A DNA stretch of 64,000 nucleotides, taken from contig NZ_CP034726.1 in NCBI RefSeq assembly GCF_004359375.1, positions 62,001 through 126,000 on the forward strand, written 5' to 3'. Under the pieces are notes generated by a model. That model saw only the letters and a list, made by a program, of their open reading frames with translations. It did no database searches and had not been told where the DNA came from. The position numbers and the translations under genes are program-made. Below, piece by piece: positions 17,295 to 26,980 of the stretch; within the stretch, counting starts at the first letter, position 1; each line of letters begins with the position of its first letter. Origin of the DNA: Acetilactobacillus jinshanensis (lineage in GTDB: Bacteria > Bacillota > Bacilli > Lactobacillales > Lactobacillaceae).

Positions 17295-20200
17295 ATGCTT
17301 TATAATAAAAATAAAGTAAGTAAGACCAACGATAAAAAGATCTTACATAAAGTAGGTAAGCAATGGAAAGTTGTTTCCGTTGCATTACTTATGGCTGTTG
17401 CTGGTGGTGCTGTTGCCGCTAGTCACACAACTGCTAACGCTGATGCTTTAACTACACCAACTATGCGTATGGCATCCAGTGCTGCTCCACAGTCTGCTAA
17501 TAGCTCTGCTACTAGCCAGTCTACTAGTTCTGCACAGTCTAGCTCTGCCGTAAGTTACGTACAGAACAATGCTGGTTCTGCTACCAGTTACCATGCACAA
17601 GCGGTTTCTGCTTCTTCTGCTAAGAACAGCTATGCTAACAAAGGCGTTATGAGCTTTGTTAACAGTGTTAACGCTGAATATGCACCTGCTGTAAGTGCAT
17701 TCCAGTCTGACGCTAACTCTGCTAGTGCTAAAGAAGCTAACGATACTAAGTTAGCTAGTTCTTACTCTGCTGTTGCAGGCAAGGCTTCTACTAAGAGTAC
17801 CGTTAACTCATTAGCATTAAAGAACGGCTCCGATGCTACTGACTTTGCCGGCAGTGTAGACGTTCAAAACCAGGTTAACAACGAAACTGCAAGCAGTGCA
17901 TCTGCTGATGTAAATGCTAACAGTGCTGTTCAGTCTATGGCTTATGCATTAACCCACACTAACTGGTCATTAGCTGCTACTCAAGCTGACTTAAATGCTA
18001 AGTTTGCTGATGCTAAATCAACGGTTGCTTCTAAGACTGTATCTAATGCTAACACCGCTTCTACTAAATCTGCATCTGTTTCTTCTGCAGCATCAAACAC
18101 TGCTAAGAAAGCAAGCATGGTTTCCAGTGAAGCATCTGCATTATCTGCTGAAGCTAGCATGAACCAGCCATTAGACAACATGTTCATGAACTTAGTTCAC
18201 AATGACTTAAGTTCAGCTGTCAGTGGCTTATTCACTAAGAGTGCTGACCAGACTTCTGCATTAGCTAAGGCTAACTACTTTGTTAATTCTGCTGTAGCTT
18301 CTGCTGCTCGTCAGGAATCTTTAAATGCTAGTTCTTTATTCAACAGCAAAGCTGACTTAGATGGTAAGAGTACTGCTACTAGCTCTGCATTAAGTAATAA
18401 CTCCGTTTCTGCTACGGACTTTGCATCATACTTAGCATCATATGCTACAGACTCTGTTGCTGCTGATGCTAATGGTAGCTTAACTGCTTCATTAGATGCA
18501 CTTAATGGTAATTTAGCTGCTTCATTAACTAGTGATTTTGATTACTTAACTAGTGTTGCATCTAACGAAGGTGAATCCCAGGAAGCTAATTCCATGGCTA
18601 TCTTCGCTAATGCTCATGTTGCATCTGCTAACTTCTACTCTGCTAAGGCTTCTAATGCTATGAATGCCTTTGTAAGTGGTGCTGACAAAGCTAACAATGC
18701 ATCTGTATCTGCTAGTTATGCCGATGATGTAGCTAACGCTGAAAAAGTATTAGTTAACAACTTATCTGCTGCTGTTAATTCTACTGTTAGCGAACCTAAA
18801 GCTGCATCTGCTGCTGTTAGCTATGCTAAGAACTTATTAGGTAAAGCTGCACAGTCTACTCCTGATGCCGTTAACGAAGTATTCTCTGGCTTAAATGACC
18901 AGTATAAGGGTAATACCAAAGTTTACGACAAAGTTGCTGACCAAAATAACTTCTTAACTGCTGTTAAGGCATTATTATCATCTGATTCCAATGCTCAGAA
19001 GAAGGCATTAACTGATGCTTATGGTGATAGCGCTTTAACTATTGCTCAGAATACTAAAGTTTCTGATGCTGTTAAGGATCCAGAAGCTGTTGAAGGCTTA
19101 TTAAACAAGGCTGCTGATGCATTAAATGCTTATAATAAGCAGGACACTCTTAGTGCTATTGATAAGTTACCAAACTTAGCTAGTGACTTAGGTGGCTCTA
19201 CTAAAGGCAGTCATACTATTACCACTTATTCTACTGTAGTTGATGCTTTATTCAATGATTCTGATGCTAAGACAAAGGCTGCCAAGGCATTAGCTAACGA
19301 TACTGACTTCGTTCCAACTGGTGATCAAACTGGTACCAACAGTGTAGCTAAGGTTGCTGCTGATTTACAGAATGCTGCTAAGGCTTTAAAGGGTGCCTCT
19401 GATCAGTTTGCTAATGTTCAGTACACTACTGCTGCTGGTCACAATGGCTTAGAAGAAGATACTGATGCTGAAAATGCAGAAGGTGTATCTCCTGCTAGTG
19501 CATCTGTTGAAGACTATGCTGAATCTGCTGCATTAGCTAGTTTAGGTGTTAACTACAACAGCTTAGAAGCTAGTTCTGCTACTTCTGCATTCAGTGATGT
19601 AAACAGTGCTGTTAACAGTGCCAGTGCTTCTATGAGTGCTCAGAGCAGTTCTAATGCTCAGTTCAGCAATGATGCTAAGAACGGTAATTCCGCTGACCAG
19701 TTCAGCATGGAATTAAGTGTTGCTAGTTCCAGTGCTAACTCTGCATTCAACAATGCTAGTTCTGTTGCTTCTAGTTACGCAACCGCAATGGATGTACCGT
19801 TAACCTTAGCTGCTTCATTTGCTACTAGTTACAGCAATGATGCTTCTACTGAATCCAGTGTTGCTTCTAGTGCAGAAAGTGAAATGACTAACGTATACAA
19901 CTCAGTTGCTTCTGCTCAGAGTAACTCATCATTCGCTAGTGACAATGCTAGTTACTTAGCTGCTAGTTCTGAAGAAGCTCAGTACAACAGCTTATCAACT
20001 GAATTTGCTGATAATGTTTGGGCTAACACTCCATTATACGTAACTGCTACTAAGAACGCATTATTACACAGCAAGCCTAACTATAACGTTAACGGTGATA
20101 AGAAAGTCGCTAAAGTTACTAAGGGTGAACAGTTCACTGTCGTTGGCTTAGGCTTTGGTAATAATGGTGCATTACACTTATTAGTAACCAATGGCAAAGA

Positions 20201-20585
20201 CAAAGGCTTCTTAACTACTGCTAAGGGCTACGTAACACCAACTTATGCTGAAGCTAGTGATACCACTAACTACAACGTAACTATCACCTTAACTAAGAAT
20301 GCACGTCTCTTCAAAGATGCTGCACGTAAGGTATCTGCTCACAAGACCTTAGCTAAGGGTACTGTTGTTAATGCTACTGCTTACAGTAATGATGATAAGT
20401 TCGGTGGTTATTCTGCATTCCAGGATAACAAGACTGGCTTATACTTCACTGCTAACACTAAGTTCTTCAGCTATGGTGCTCCTAAGTCTGCTAGTGCTGC
20501 ATCCAACACAAGTGCCAGTGCATCTAACGCAAGTGTTGCACCAAGCTCTGCAGCTAGCTCTGCTAACCAGAAGTTCTTCTTCTAA
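17295..20585 (+). CDS. Large Ser/Ala-rich secreted surface protein (KxYKxGKxW-type signal)
   Basis: A 1096-aa protein. The ATG at 17295 follows GAAAGGAAG. Residues 15-50 form a long signal peptide whose n-region contains KILHKVGKQW, a variant of the KxYKxGKxW motif found in serine-rich repeat adhesins that use accessory SecA2/SecY2 export. The mature protein (from about 52) is low-complexity Ser, Ala and Asn without long exact repeats. A folded stretch at about 610-730 interrupts it. Two related modules of about 65 residues lie at 910-985 and 995-1060 (TKNALLHSKP..., TKNARLFKD...), resembling DUF5776/SH3-like wall-binding modules. There is no LPXTG sorting signal; the end is QKFFF. Strong codon bias suggests high expression. 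Glycosylation is likely but no glycosyltransferase of that system is in the window. Confidence 0.8.
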   Translation: MLYNKNKVSKTNDKKILHKVGKQWKVVSVALLMAVAGGAVAASHTTANADALTTPTMRMASSAAPQSANSSATSQSTSSAQSSSAVSYVQNNAGSATSYHAQAVSASSAKNSYANKGVMSFVNSVNAEYAPAVSAFQSDANSASAKEANDTKLASSYSAVAGKASTKSTVNSLALKNGSDATDFAGSVDVQNQVNNETASSASADVNANSAVQSMAYALTHTNWSLAATQADLNAKFADAKSTVASKTVSNANTASTKSASVSSAASNTAKKASMVSSEASALSAEASMNQPLDNMFMNLVHNDLSSAVSGLFTKSADQTSALAKANYFVNSAVASAARQESLNASSLFNSKADLDGKSTATSSALSNNSVSATDFASYLASYATDSVAADANGSLTASLDALNGNLAASLTSDFDYLTSVASNEGESQEANSMAIFANAHVASANFYSAKASNAMNAFVSGADKANNASVSASYADDVANAEKVLVNNLSAAVNSTVSEPKAASAAVSYAKNLLGKAAQSTPDAVNEVFSGLNDQYKGNTKVYDKVADQNNFLTAVKALLSSDSNAQKKALTDAYGDSALTIAQNTKVSDAVKDPEAVEGLLNKAADALNAYNKQDTLSAIDKLPNLASDLGGSTKGSHTITTYSTVVDALFNDSDAKTKAAKALANDTDFVPTGDQTGTNSVAKVAADLQNAAKALKGASDQFANVQYTTAAGHNGLEEDTDAENAEGVSPASASVEDYAESAALASLGVNYNSLEASSATSAFSDVNSAVNSASASMSAQSSSNAQFSNDAKNGNSADQFSMELSVASSSANSAFNNASSVASSYATAMDVPLTLAASFATSYSNDASTESSVASSAESEMTNVYNSVASAQSNSSFASDNASYLAASSEEAQYNSLSTEFADNVWANTPLYVTATKNALLHSKPNYNVNGDKKVAKVTKGEQFTVVGLGFGNNGALHLLVTNGKDKGFLTTAKGYVTPTYAEASDTTNYNVTITLTKNARLFKDAARKVSAHKTLAKGTVVNATAYSNDDKFGGYSAFQDNKTGLYFTANTKFFSYGAPKSASAASNTSASASNASVAPSSAASSANQKFFF

Positions 20586-20629
20586 TTAGCGAATAATTAA
20601 TTTGAAATAATTTGGCATAAAAGCCAATT

Positions 20630-20668
20630 AAAAGGCGTTGATCCTGTTGGGTCGGCGCCTTTTTTATA
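20630..20668 (+). terminator. Intrinsic terminator
   Basis: AAAAGGCGTTGATCC pairs with GGGTCGGCGCCTTTT (15 pairs with G-U pairs), followed by a T run. It ends the serine-rich protein gene. Confidence 0.88.
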
Positions 20669-20691
20669 TAATTAAAAAGAGGTTATATAGA

Positions 20692-21018
20692 ATGTTATCG
20701 TTTTTACATAAATTTTCAATTTATTTCTCATTAATTGATTTGGGTATAAGTCTCATATTTGAACATGCAAAACATGTTCTCAATAATGGTACTTTTGTAT
20801 TTGGGGTTAACAATACACCAAAGCAAACATCATCAATGTTCTTGAATTTCTTTTTAGATCATAAATTCGTATGGATTCTACTTAGTGTATTAGTTATAGG
20901 ATTAGGCCTTATGTGGTTTTACAGATTTATAAAAGGATATCCTGAGTTTAAAATGAATAGACGTATGTTCCTTTTTTGTTTCATACTTGGTGCAATCTCA
21001 TTAATTCTTGTCTTTTGA
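20692..21018 (+). CDS. Small membrane protein of unknown function
   Basis: A 108-aa protein with three hydrophobic segments (about 8-24, 60-76 and 90-107) and a polar loop with NNTPKQTSSMF between the first two. The ATG at 20692 has AAAGAGG ten bases upstream; a longer frame from 20638 would start inside the terminator and is less likely. No family is recognised. It opens an AT-rich stretch that continues to 25530 and whose codon use differs from the flanking genes. Confidence 0.6.
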   Translation: MLSFLHKFSIYFSLIDLGISLIFEHAKHVLNNGTFVFGVNNTPKQTSSMFLNFFLDHKFVWILLSVLVIGLGLMWFYRFIKGYPEFKMNRRMFLFCFILGAISLILVF

Positions 21019-21300
21019 CTTTAAAATAATTTTTATGTATTAACTGAGGTATTGTTATTATATCTCAGTTTTTTGTTTAGTAGTCTTTATAAAGTAATTG
21101 CGTATGATTATTTTGTTTATATGTTCGTGCCGGCTTATTATTAAATAGTTGAATATATGAGATGGAATTTCATATTTATATTTACTTATTTTACAACATA
21201 ACGTATCATTAATAATGAAAACGTAGAAATAAATATGGTTCTTGTTTTTATTATGTGTTTATAATGACACTATTTTAATTTATTTAGGTGGATTGTTATA
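21019..21300. other. AT-rich intergenic stretch
   Basis: No ORF with a ribosome binding site, no clear promoter and no recognised repeat is seen here. AGGTGG (21286-21291) near the right end is the ribosome binding site of the next gene. Confidence 0.5.
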
Positions 21301-22464
21301 ATGGCTAGAATTTATCATGTACCTGTAAATAAAGACGTAATCCAATGGTCATTGGATCATGGCGAATATTTGAACAGTGCTGCAAAAAAATATAACTTTG
21401 ATAAGTGGATGCATCCTAAGAAACGATCTGATTATCCAACATTTAAGCAATTATAAAATTTTAGTAATTGTACACGAATTCCTTTTAGTTATTTTTTTGG
21501 GAATACATTACCCCACAAACCAAATTATTTTGTTCGTTTTAGAACTGTAAATAATGAACAATCGAAGACTTTGAGTTGGAAACTAATAGATGTTTTGGAT
21601 GAAATGAAATCTCGCCAAGAATGGATGAGAAATCACTTAATTCACCAAAATAATCAATATAGATTTAATTATATAAAATGTATCCATATTAATGATGATG
21701 TTATTAACATATCCGATAAAATAAGTAATTTATTGAAATTAAATATAATTAGAGATAATAGTGGTACTAATGAAAACTCTGATAGAACATTTTTTAATTT
21801 ATTAAGACAAAAAATTAGTAATATGGGTATTGTTATTATGCAAAGTGGTATTGTTGGTAAAAATACCCATAGAACATTAAAAGTAAAAGATTTTAGAGCA
21901 TTTGCATTAATAGATGATATAGTTCCATTTATATTTATTAATAATTCTGATAGTATGCGTGCAAAAATATTTTCATTAGTTCATGAACTTATTCATATTT
22001 TGCTTGGTAAAAACGAAATATTGAATGCATCTATAGAAGAAAGTAACCAAATTGATTCCGAAAGATGGATTAATAATGTGACAGCTAATGTATTAATACC
22101 TGAAGAATTGGTATTGAATTATATTAATGATGTTCCAAGAGATGAAATTAGGAATATAGCCTCCGTTTCGCATGTTAGTGAATTGGCTACAGCAATAAGA
22201 CTAAAAAAACTGGGTATTCATGGTATAACAGAAAAACTGATTGATGAAATTAAACGTCATGAAAAGAAATTATTAAAAATAAATAAAGAAAATAGTAAAA
22301 ACTCTGGCGGGGATTATTATAATAATGTATCTTCTAGAGTAGATACTCATTTTGCAACAGCGGTTATTAATTCTGAAGCCGAGGGTGATATTACATTACC
22401 TAGAGCTGCTTCAATGCTAGATGTAAGTTTAACGCATTATGATAATGCCATTAAAAAATTGTAA
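21301..22464 (+). pseudogene. ImmA/IrrE family metallopeptidase interrupted by a stop codon
   Basis: The frame from ATG 21301 (ribosome binding site AGGTGG) encodes an N-terminus typical of ImmA/IrrE proteins paired with DUF4411: VIQWSLDHGEYL, then KYNFDKWMHP and YPTFKQL. An in-frame TAA at 21454-21456 stops it after 51 codons. The same frame continues without another stop to 22464 and carries IPFSYFF, the family block KPNYFVRFRT and the zinc motif HELIH (21982-21996). The stop falls where homologues have Glu/Lys after KQL, so one base change (for example GAA to TAA) explains it. A TTG at 21571 could start a shorter protein with the HELIH centre. Such proteins cleave repressors or act with a PIN-like partner. 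Confidence 0.8.
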
Positions 22465-22494
22465 TGAGTATAAATTATAAAGAGGTACAAATAA

Positions 22495-23006
22495 ATGAAA
22501 TATTTATTAAATCCTGAATCATTAGTCCAAGCAGCTCATGATACTTATAATCCAAGGGCTTTTAATTCATTATGGAAAATATTAGGTAATAATAAAAATA
22601 TTCAAATGAATTCTGTTGCATATGAATATATCGCTAATATAAATAATGGTTTCTTATATAAATGGTGCAAGAAGAATTTTAAGGATAGTCAACTCTATCA
22701 CCTAATGATGAAATTGTTTCTAAATATGGAATTCTGATGAATTGGGTTAGTACAACATCTGGTCTATGGAATAGTATTGGTACACAATTTTGGACTAATC
22801 CATATACTCCGGAACCTTGGATTATATCAACGGCATTAGCTAATAATCAAGAAATTGTGACACTGCATGATAATGCTAATATAAAAGATGTTGCTAATTT
22901 TACGCAATCTAATCTTTCACCAAATATTAATTTTGTTGCTAAACATTTTCACATTCAAACAATTACATTACCTGAATTAATGTATAAATTAAATAAAAAG
23001 TTTTAA
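22495..23006 (+). pseudogene. DUF4411 (PIN-like) protein, frameshifted and active-site altered
   Basis: DUF4411 proteins are PIN-domain-like partners encoded next to ImmA/IrrE genes. Here the family is split in two frames: 22495-22737 with the start MKYLL, and a second frame with LSPNDEIVSKYGILMNWV that runs to 23006. The second frame is recognisable from about 22690, before the first one stops, so a one-base loss near 22685-22700 explains the break. The first catalytic Asp of the family (LLDTN) is NP here, and the second (DPWLIA) is EPWIIS. AGAGG precedes the ATG 30 bases after the ImmA-like gene, so the two formed an operon. The module looks decayed. Confidence 0.78.
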
Positions 23007-23410
23007 TATATTTAATTTCTGATATGGGTAATCTAATGATATTTAGCACTTGAGGCTGAAATTTTTAATTCCAGTCTTTTTTATTTTATTTATATTCTAA
23101 ATTGGGGTACACACCAAACTACCATAGGCAATTATTTTTATCCTAGCCTGTTAAATAAGAAGATCATTAATAATGTTAATGAATTAAATCGAGGACTGAA
23201 TTCATCTCTAAAATATTTTGGGATAAAGCTGTTGCTGATATTGAGCATGGAAACCATCTAAGCGCTTTGAAATTATTGAAGCGTATACCAAAAAATATTA
23301 TAAAAAGTGCAAACGTCTTAAAATCTTTGAAATATGTGATTGAATCCTGTAAATTGTTTATTTGAAAGATAATTTAATAAATTTAACTATGCAATAAGGA
23401 GTTTAATTAA
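23007..23410 (+). other. Intergenic stretch with terminator and a start-less ORF remnant
   Basis: A terminator-like hairpin lies at 23052-23084. From 23183 to 23365 there is a 60-codon open frame (for example NHLSALKLLKRIPKN) that has no start codon or ribosome binding site, so it is probably a gene remnant. AAGGAG at 23397-23402 serves the next gene. Confidence 0.4.
23052..23084 (+). terminator. Intrinsic terminator
   Basis: GGCTG-A-AATT pairs with AATT-C-CAGTC across a short loop, followed by TTTTTTATTTT. It closes the ImmA/DUF4411 remnant operon. Confidence 0.6.
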
Positions 23411-24235
23411 ATGTTTTCAAATATTTTGTCACTTGTTGCTCTTATAATATCAACATCTGTTGCTATTATGAATTCTAATAATAGTCGAGTATTTAGTTTA
23501 GATAATACATTGTATAAATACTATTATGAAAAATTAGATAATATTAATGCAGATATTGATAAGTGGGCTGCTCGTATTGATCAAGTTGATATGCTAGTGA
23601 TTATGTATGCAAGCATTAATAATAAACATTTAATATCATTGATAAAGAAGCAAACTAGCGCAGTTCTTAATGATTTTCCAATCGAAACATATCATAGCGA
23701 TATTAATAAAATTAGTGATGTATTACCTTTGATCAGTTATGCCAATAATGAAGTTCCATTAAAATATGTAAAATTTATATCTAATGATTTATCGACATTT
23801 AACGATATTGAGTCACTTGATAAAGCCACATCTAAATATAGCAAAGCTTGTAAGTCGTCGTTTTTAGGATTTCTTAAAGATATGAAAAATGAGCTTAATA
23901 AGGAGGCTAAAAAAGAAAAACAAAAGAGATCACCAGTAACAGATAATAAGACATCCTATGACTCGTTATTTAATGCTATTTGTGACTTATTACAAATAGC
24001 ATTAATACAAAAGCCTGAATTAGCAAAAGGTCTGTCATTAACAGATGATTATGAAAAGAATTACAAAATTATGGAATCTTTCCATATGTCTCTTGAAACT
24101 GTAGTTAAGATGCTGACACTTTCTTATCGAGGCATTACAGATATCCAAACATGTGAATTAAAATATGACAATAGAAATATATTTATTAGATTAGTAAGTA
24201 AAATTAATCACTGGATTCATAGTAATAATGAATAA
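23411..24235 (+). CDS. Hypothetical protein with N-terminal membrane anchor
   Basis: A 274-aa protein. Residues 3-21 (ILSLVALIISTSVAIMN) form one membrane helix, so the rest is probably a cytoplasmic or outer helical domain. The body is rich in Lys, Asp and Leu with heptad-like patterns (about 35-60 and 150-175) and a charged segment KEAKKEKQKR near 165. No family is recognised. AAGGAG lies nine bases before the ATG. Very AT-rich codons set it apart from the flanking chromosome, as for its neighbours, which suggests horizontal acquisition. Confidence 0.65.
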   Translation: MFSNILSLVALIISTSVAIMNSNNSRVFSLDNTLYKYYYEKLDNINADIDKWAARIDQVDMLVIMYASINNKHLISLIKKQTSAVLNDFPIETYHSDINKISDVLPLISYANNEVPLKYVKFISNDLSTFNDIESLDKATSKYSKACKSSFLGFLKDMKNELNKEAKKEKQKRSPVTDNKTSYDSLFNAICDLLQIALIQKPELAKGLSLTDDYEKNYKIMESFHMSLETVVKMLTLSYRGITDIQTCELKYDNRNIFIRLVSKINHWIHSNNE

Positions 24236-24489
24236 CAAATTTCATAGATAATGAAATGGTTTGTAGCTTTATTTATGTTTGTATATTGTTTGAGTGGAGA
24301 GTGGTTAAATAACTTTTCTTCAAAAATGTGGTAAAAGATATGACCCTCTCATATTATTATGCATAATAGCGATGAATTTAATGTTTAATTAATTGATGAA
24401 GCACCACCCACAATTATTGTAATTATACCAAACCTATATGGTCGTTAGTTAAATTAGTGATGTTATAGTTAAACAATAGATGTAGTTTT

Positions 24490-25221
24490 ATGTATAGAAA
24501 GTCCCTAATCAATATGTATGCAATCATGTTTATAATTAAGTTTAATAATATTGGGCCTTTATCTGAATTGGCTACGGCTCTAATAGCGGGACTTTCGTCT
24601 ATTTCTTATTTTCGCCATTCATATAAGATTGATTCATCATTTAATATTGATAATCTAAGATTTAGCCGTTTAAAAGTTATGTTTATAAATAATGCAAAGA
24701 AAAGTAAGTGTTTAGTTGAATTTGACGGACTTATTCCAACAAAACACGATATTAAATTTTATAAGAACTTTGGTAGAAAAAGGATTAGGACGATAGAGCC
24801 CCATATAATTCGATATGATAAAGGTGATTCAAATTATAATGAAAGTTACGTTAAGTATTTTCGTAAATTTACATCGTTAGATCCACAATCTTGTTTAGAT
24901 AGTATTGTTATTCCTATATCAGATATTATTAAAATTTGTCATGTTGATAATGAATGGTATAAATCTATGGTGAATAATGTAATTTATAATCAAAAAATTC
25001 AATTTATAGCTCTTTTTAAAGATTATAGAAGAAAGGCAATAATTAACCTGATAACGATTAATCCTAAAATTAATAAGGTTCAAAGAAATACATATAATTA
25101 CATGATTTCTAAAATATTTAGCCGTAAAGACTTACAATCAATTATCTTAAAACAAAATAGAGAAATTGATAAAAATAACCAAGTAACTCGAGCTATAAAT
25201 ATGATGCATATGTTCTTGTAA
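24490..25221 (+). CDS. Hypothetical AT-rich protein
   Basis: A 243-aa protein of unknown function. A weakly hydrophobic stretch lies at about 10-40 (LSELATALIAGLSSISYF), followed by a basic soluble domain with many Ile, Asn and Lys. No motif of a known family is seen. The ATG at 24490 has only a poor ribosome binding site, so the true start may be another codon or the gene may be truncated at its 5' end. It ends 310 bases before the IS3-family element. The reading frame is long for such AT-rich DNA, which supports a real gene. Confidence 0.5.
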   Translation: MYRKSLINMYAIMFIIKFNNIGPLSELATALIAGLSSISYFRHSYKIDSSFNIDNLRFSRLKVMFINNAKKSKCLVEFDGLIPTKHDIKFYKNFGRKRIRTIEPHIIRYDKGDSNYNESYVKYFRKFTSLDPQSCLDSIVIPISDIIKICHVDNEWYKSMVNNVIYNQKIQFIALFKDYRRKAIINLITINPKINKVQRNTYNYMISKIFSRKDLQSIILKQNREIDKNNQVTRAINMMHMFL

Positions 25222-25520
25222 TTGTATGAATCAGTATATTATTATTTGATGTAAAAGTGAATTTGAAAGGCTACTTAGGATTAAATCATAATTATTATGA
25301 CATATATGTATATATTAAGAGACTATAACATATATAATAAGAGAAACTTTCGTAAAGTTAATGATTATAAGTCCTTATATTAGGTCAAGAAACCGTGGAG
25401 CATCATAACAATATTATAATCCTAAACCATACGATGATTTGGATGGGAACCGCGTATAATCCGTAAATCAGTAGCTATGATTTAACTGAAGATTTTAAAG
25501 ATTAAAAAATAACTATAGAC
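25222..25520. other. AT-rich intergenic stretch before the IS element
   Basis: No ORF, RNA family or terminator is supported here. It is the left part of the junction between the AT-rich island and the IS insertion. Confidence 0.4.
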
Positions 25521-25530
25521 AAAAAACTCC

Positions 25531-26980
25531 TGATCTGCACCCATAAAATTGGACAATTTATTAATGTTATTTAACTAGGCTATAAGAAATTTTCGGTACT
25601 CAACCGGAGATTTATAACCTAGTTTTTTCTTTGGGCGAATATTGTTATAGTACCATATCCAATACTTAAGTGCCTTAATTAACTGACCTTCGGTCTGATA
25701 ATGTTTATCCATTACTCCAACCTTCATCAGATGAAAGAATGACTCCATTTGGGCGTTGTCATGACAGCGACCTTTACGAGACATCGATTGAATTGCACCA
25801 TAATTCTTTAGAGTGTCTTGCCAAACGTGGCTTTGGTATTGAATTCCCTGATCGCTATGGACAATCGTTTTATATGGTAAATGAAGTTTCTTTAATGTAT
25901 TCAGGCCCCTAATTAATGGCTTTAAGGTGAAACCTACGGTTGGATGATTACTGATATTGAATGCGATAATTTCATCGGTCGCTAAATCCATATATGGCGA
26001 TATATAGATGCGATGATGAATATCTTGATTCCCGTATCTACACTCGCTTACATCAGTCGTTGTCTTGCGTCCAAATAATTTAGTTTTAAAGTTCCCACCA
26101 AGTACGTTAGGAGCTATCTTGCCAACCTGACCATGATATGAATTATATTTACGCTTTTTCTTGCTGAAAGCCGTACATTGCCAGCCATACATCTGAATAA
26201 TTCTTTGGACCCGCTTATGATTTATATGGACAGTGTTTCTTAAAATGCCTGTAATTGTACGGTACCCAAATTTATAGTTAGATATTTCTCTTATTTTGTA
26301 AATTGTATGAGCTAATTTTAAATTATATGCGTCACGATGAGAAAGCGACGCTTTCTTCTTGTAATAATAGCTACTTCGGGGAATATCAAGTATCTTTAAG
26401 ATACGACTTATCGGGACTTGAGAATATTCCTTAATTATCCTATGAATACTGTCTATTTGGTCATAGTCTTTAGTCAAATTACTGTACCGACATTGGATTC
26501 TAAGTTCCAAATTTTGTTTTCGACAAGATTTTAATTGATTTATTAACGAGTCTATGTCATCATTCATCTTATGGGATTTATACTTAGATTTCATTGGGCG
26601 TAGATCTCCATTTTCTAATTTACGTTCCCAATAAAAGATTGTTGCTGGGAACGCAATATTAAAGTGAAGTGCTGTCTCTGGATAAGACTTGTGGTGAAGT
26701 ACCATCCAGTTCAGCACTTTTAATTTATATTTAAAAGGATACACGCTCTTGGTATGGCTTACAACTAGGCCCTTAGAACCATATTTCTTATATTTGGCGA
26801 CCCAACCCAATATCGTTGCACTACTTTTAATCCCATAGGTATGGTTCAACGTAGTTGAACCTATTCCCGACAAATAGGCTTTAACTGCATTTGCTTTAGT
26901 GTCAAAGTCAAAACTATACATAAAAAATGACCTCACTTTATTGAACAAATTTAATTGTCCAATAAAATGGGGTCACTACA
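25531..26980 (-). mobile_element. Complete IS3-family insertion sequence
   Basis: The element is 1450 bp long. Its ends are imperfect inverted repeats: left end TGATCTGCACCCAT plus AAAATTGGACAATT, right end (reversed) TGTAGTGACCCCAT plus TTTATTGGACAATT. Both begin with TG, as IS3 ends do. A three-base target duplication, TCC, flanks it (25528-25530 and 26981-26983). One transposase gene fills the element on the minus strand. Removing the element and one TCC rebuilds a strong intrinsic terminator, so the insertion site is inside the terminator of the gene at 27034-27804. Confidence 0.88.
25575..26921 (-). CDS. IS3-family transposase, single reading frame
   Basis: A 448-aa transposase. Residues 1-150 are the helix-turn-helix part normally called OrfA, with a leucine-patterned stretch near 120-140; the rest is the OrfB catalytic part. 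The DDE triad is visible: Asp in TTDVSECRYG, Asp in VHSDQGIQYQS and Glu in CHDNAQMESFFH. The C-terminal YNNIRP and GYKSPVEYR are typical of IS3 enzymes. In most members OrfA and OrfB are joined by a -1 frameshift; here they are one uninterrupted frame. GTGAGG precedes the ATG at 26921; a TTG at 26948 is a less likely start. No stop or deletion is present, so the enzyme may be active. Confidence 0.92.
   Translation of the reverse strand: MYSFDFDTKANAVKAYLSGIGSTTLNHTYGIKSSATILGWVAKYKKYGSKGLVVSHTKSVYPFKYKLKVLNWMVLHHKSYPETALHFNIAFPATIFYWERKLENGDLRPMKSKYKSHKMNDDIDSLINQLKSCRKQNLELRIQCRYSNLTKDYDQIDSIHRIIKEYSQVPISRILKILDIPRSSYYYKKKASLSHRDAYNLKLAHTIYKIREISNYKFGYRTITGILRNTVHINHKRVQRIIQMYGWQCTAFSKKKRKYNSYHGQVGKIAPNVLGGNFKTKLFGRKTTTDVSECRYGNQDIHHRIYISPYMDLATDEIIAFNISNHPTVGFTLKPLIRGLNTLKKLHLPYKTIVHSDQGIQYQSHVWQDTLKNYGAIQSMSRKGRCHDNAQMESFFHLMKVGVMDKHYQTEGQLIKALKYWIWYYNNIRPKKKLGYKSPVEYRKFLIA

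Noticed and set aside
17295-20585. A CRISPR or DNA repeat array in the serine-rich genes
   Set aside because: The repetition is of codons for Ser and Ala without constant-length spacers, and the reading frames are continuous.
23183-23365. A 60-codon open frame as a gene
   Set aside because: It has no start codon or ribosome binding site; kept only as a remnant within the intergenic entry.
24251-24334. A 27-codon ORF with a hydrophobic start
   Set aside because: It has no ribosome binding site and lies in AT-rich DNA where such frames arise by chance.
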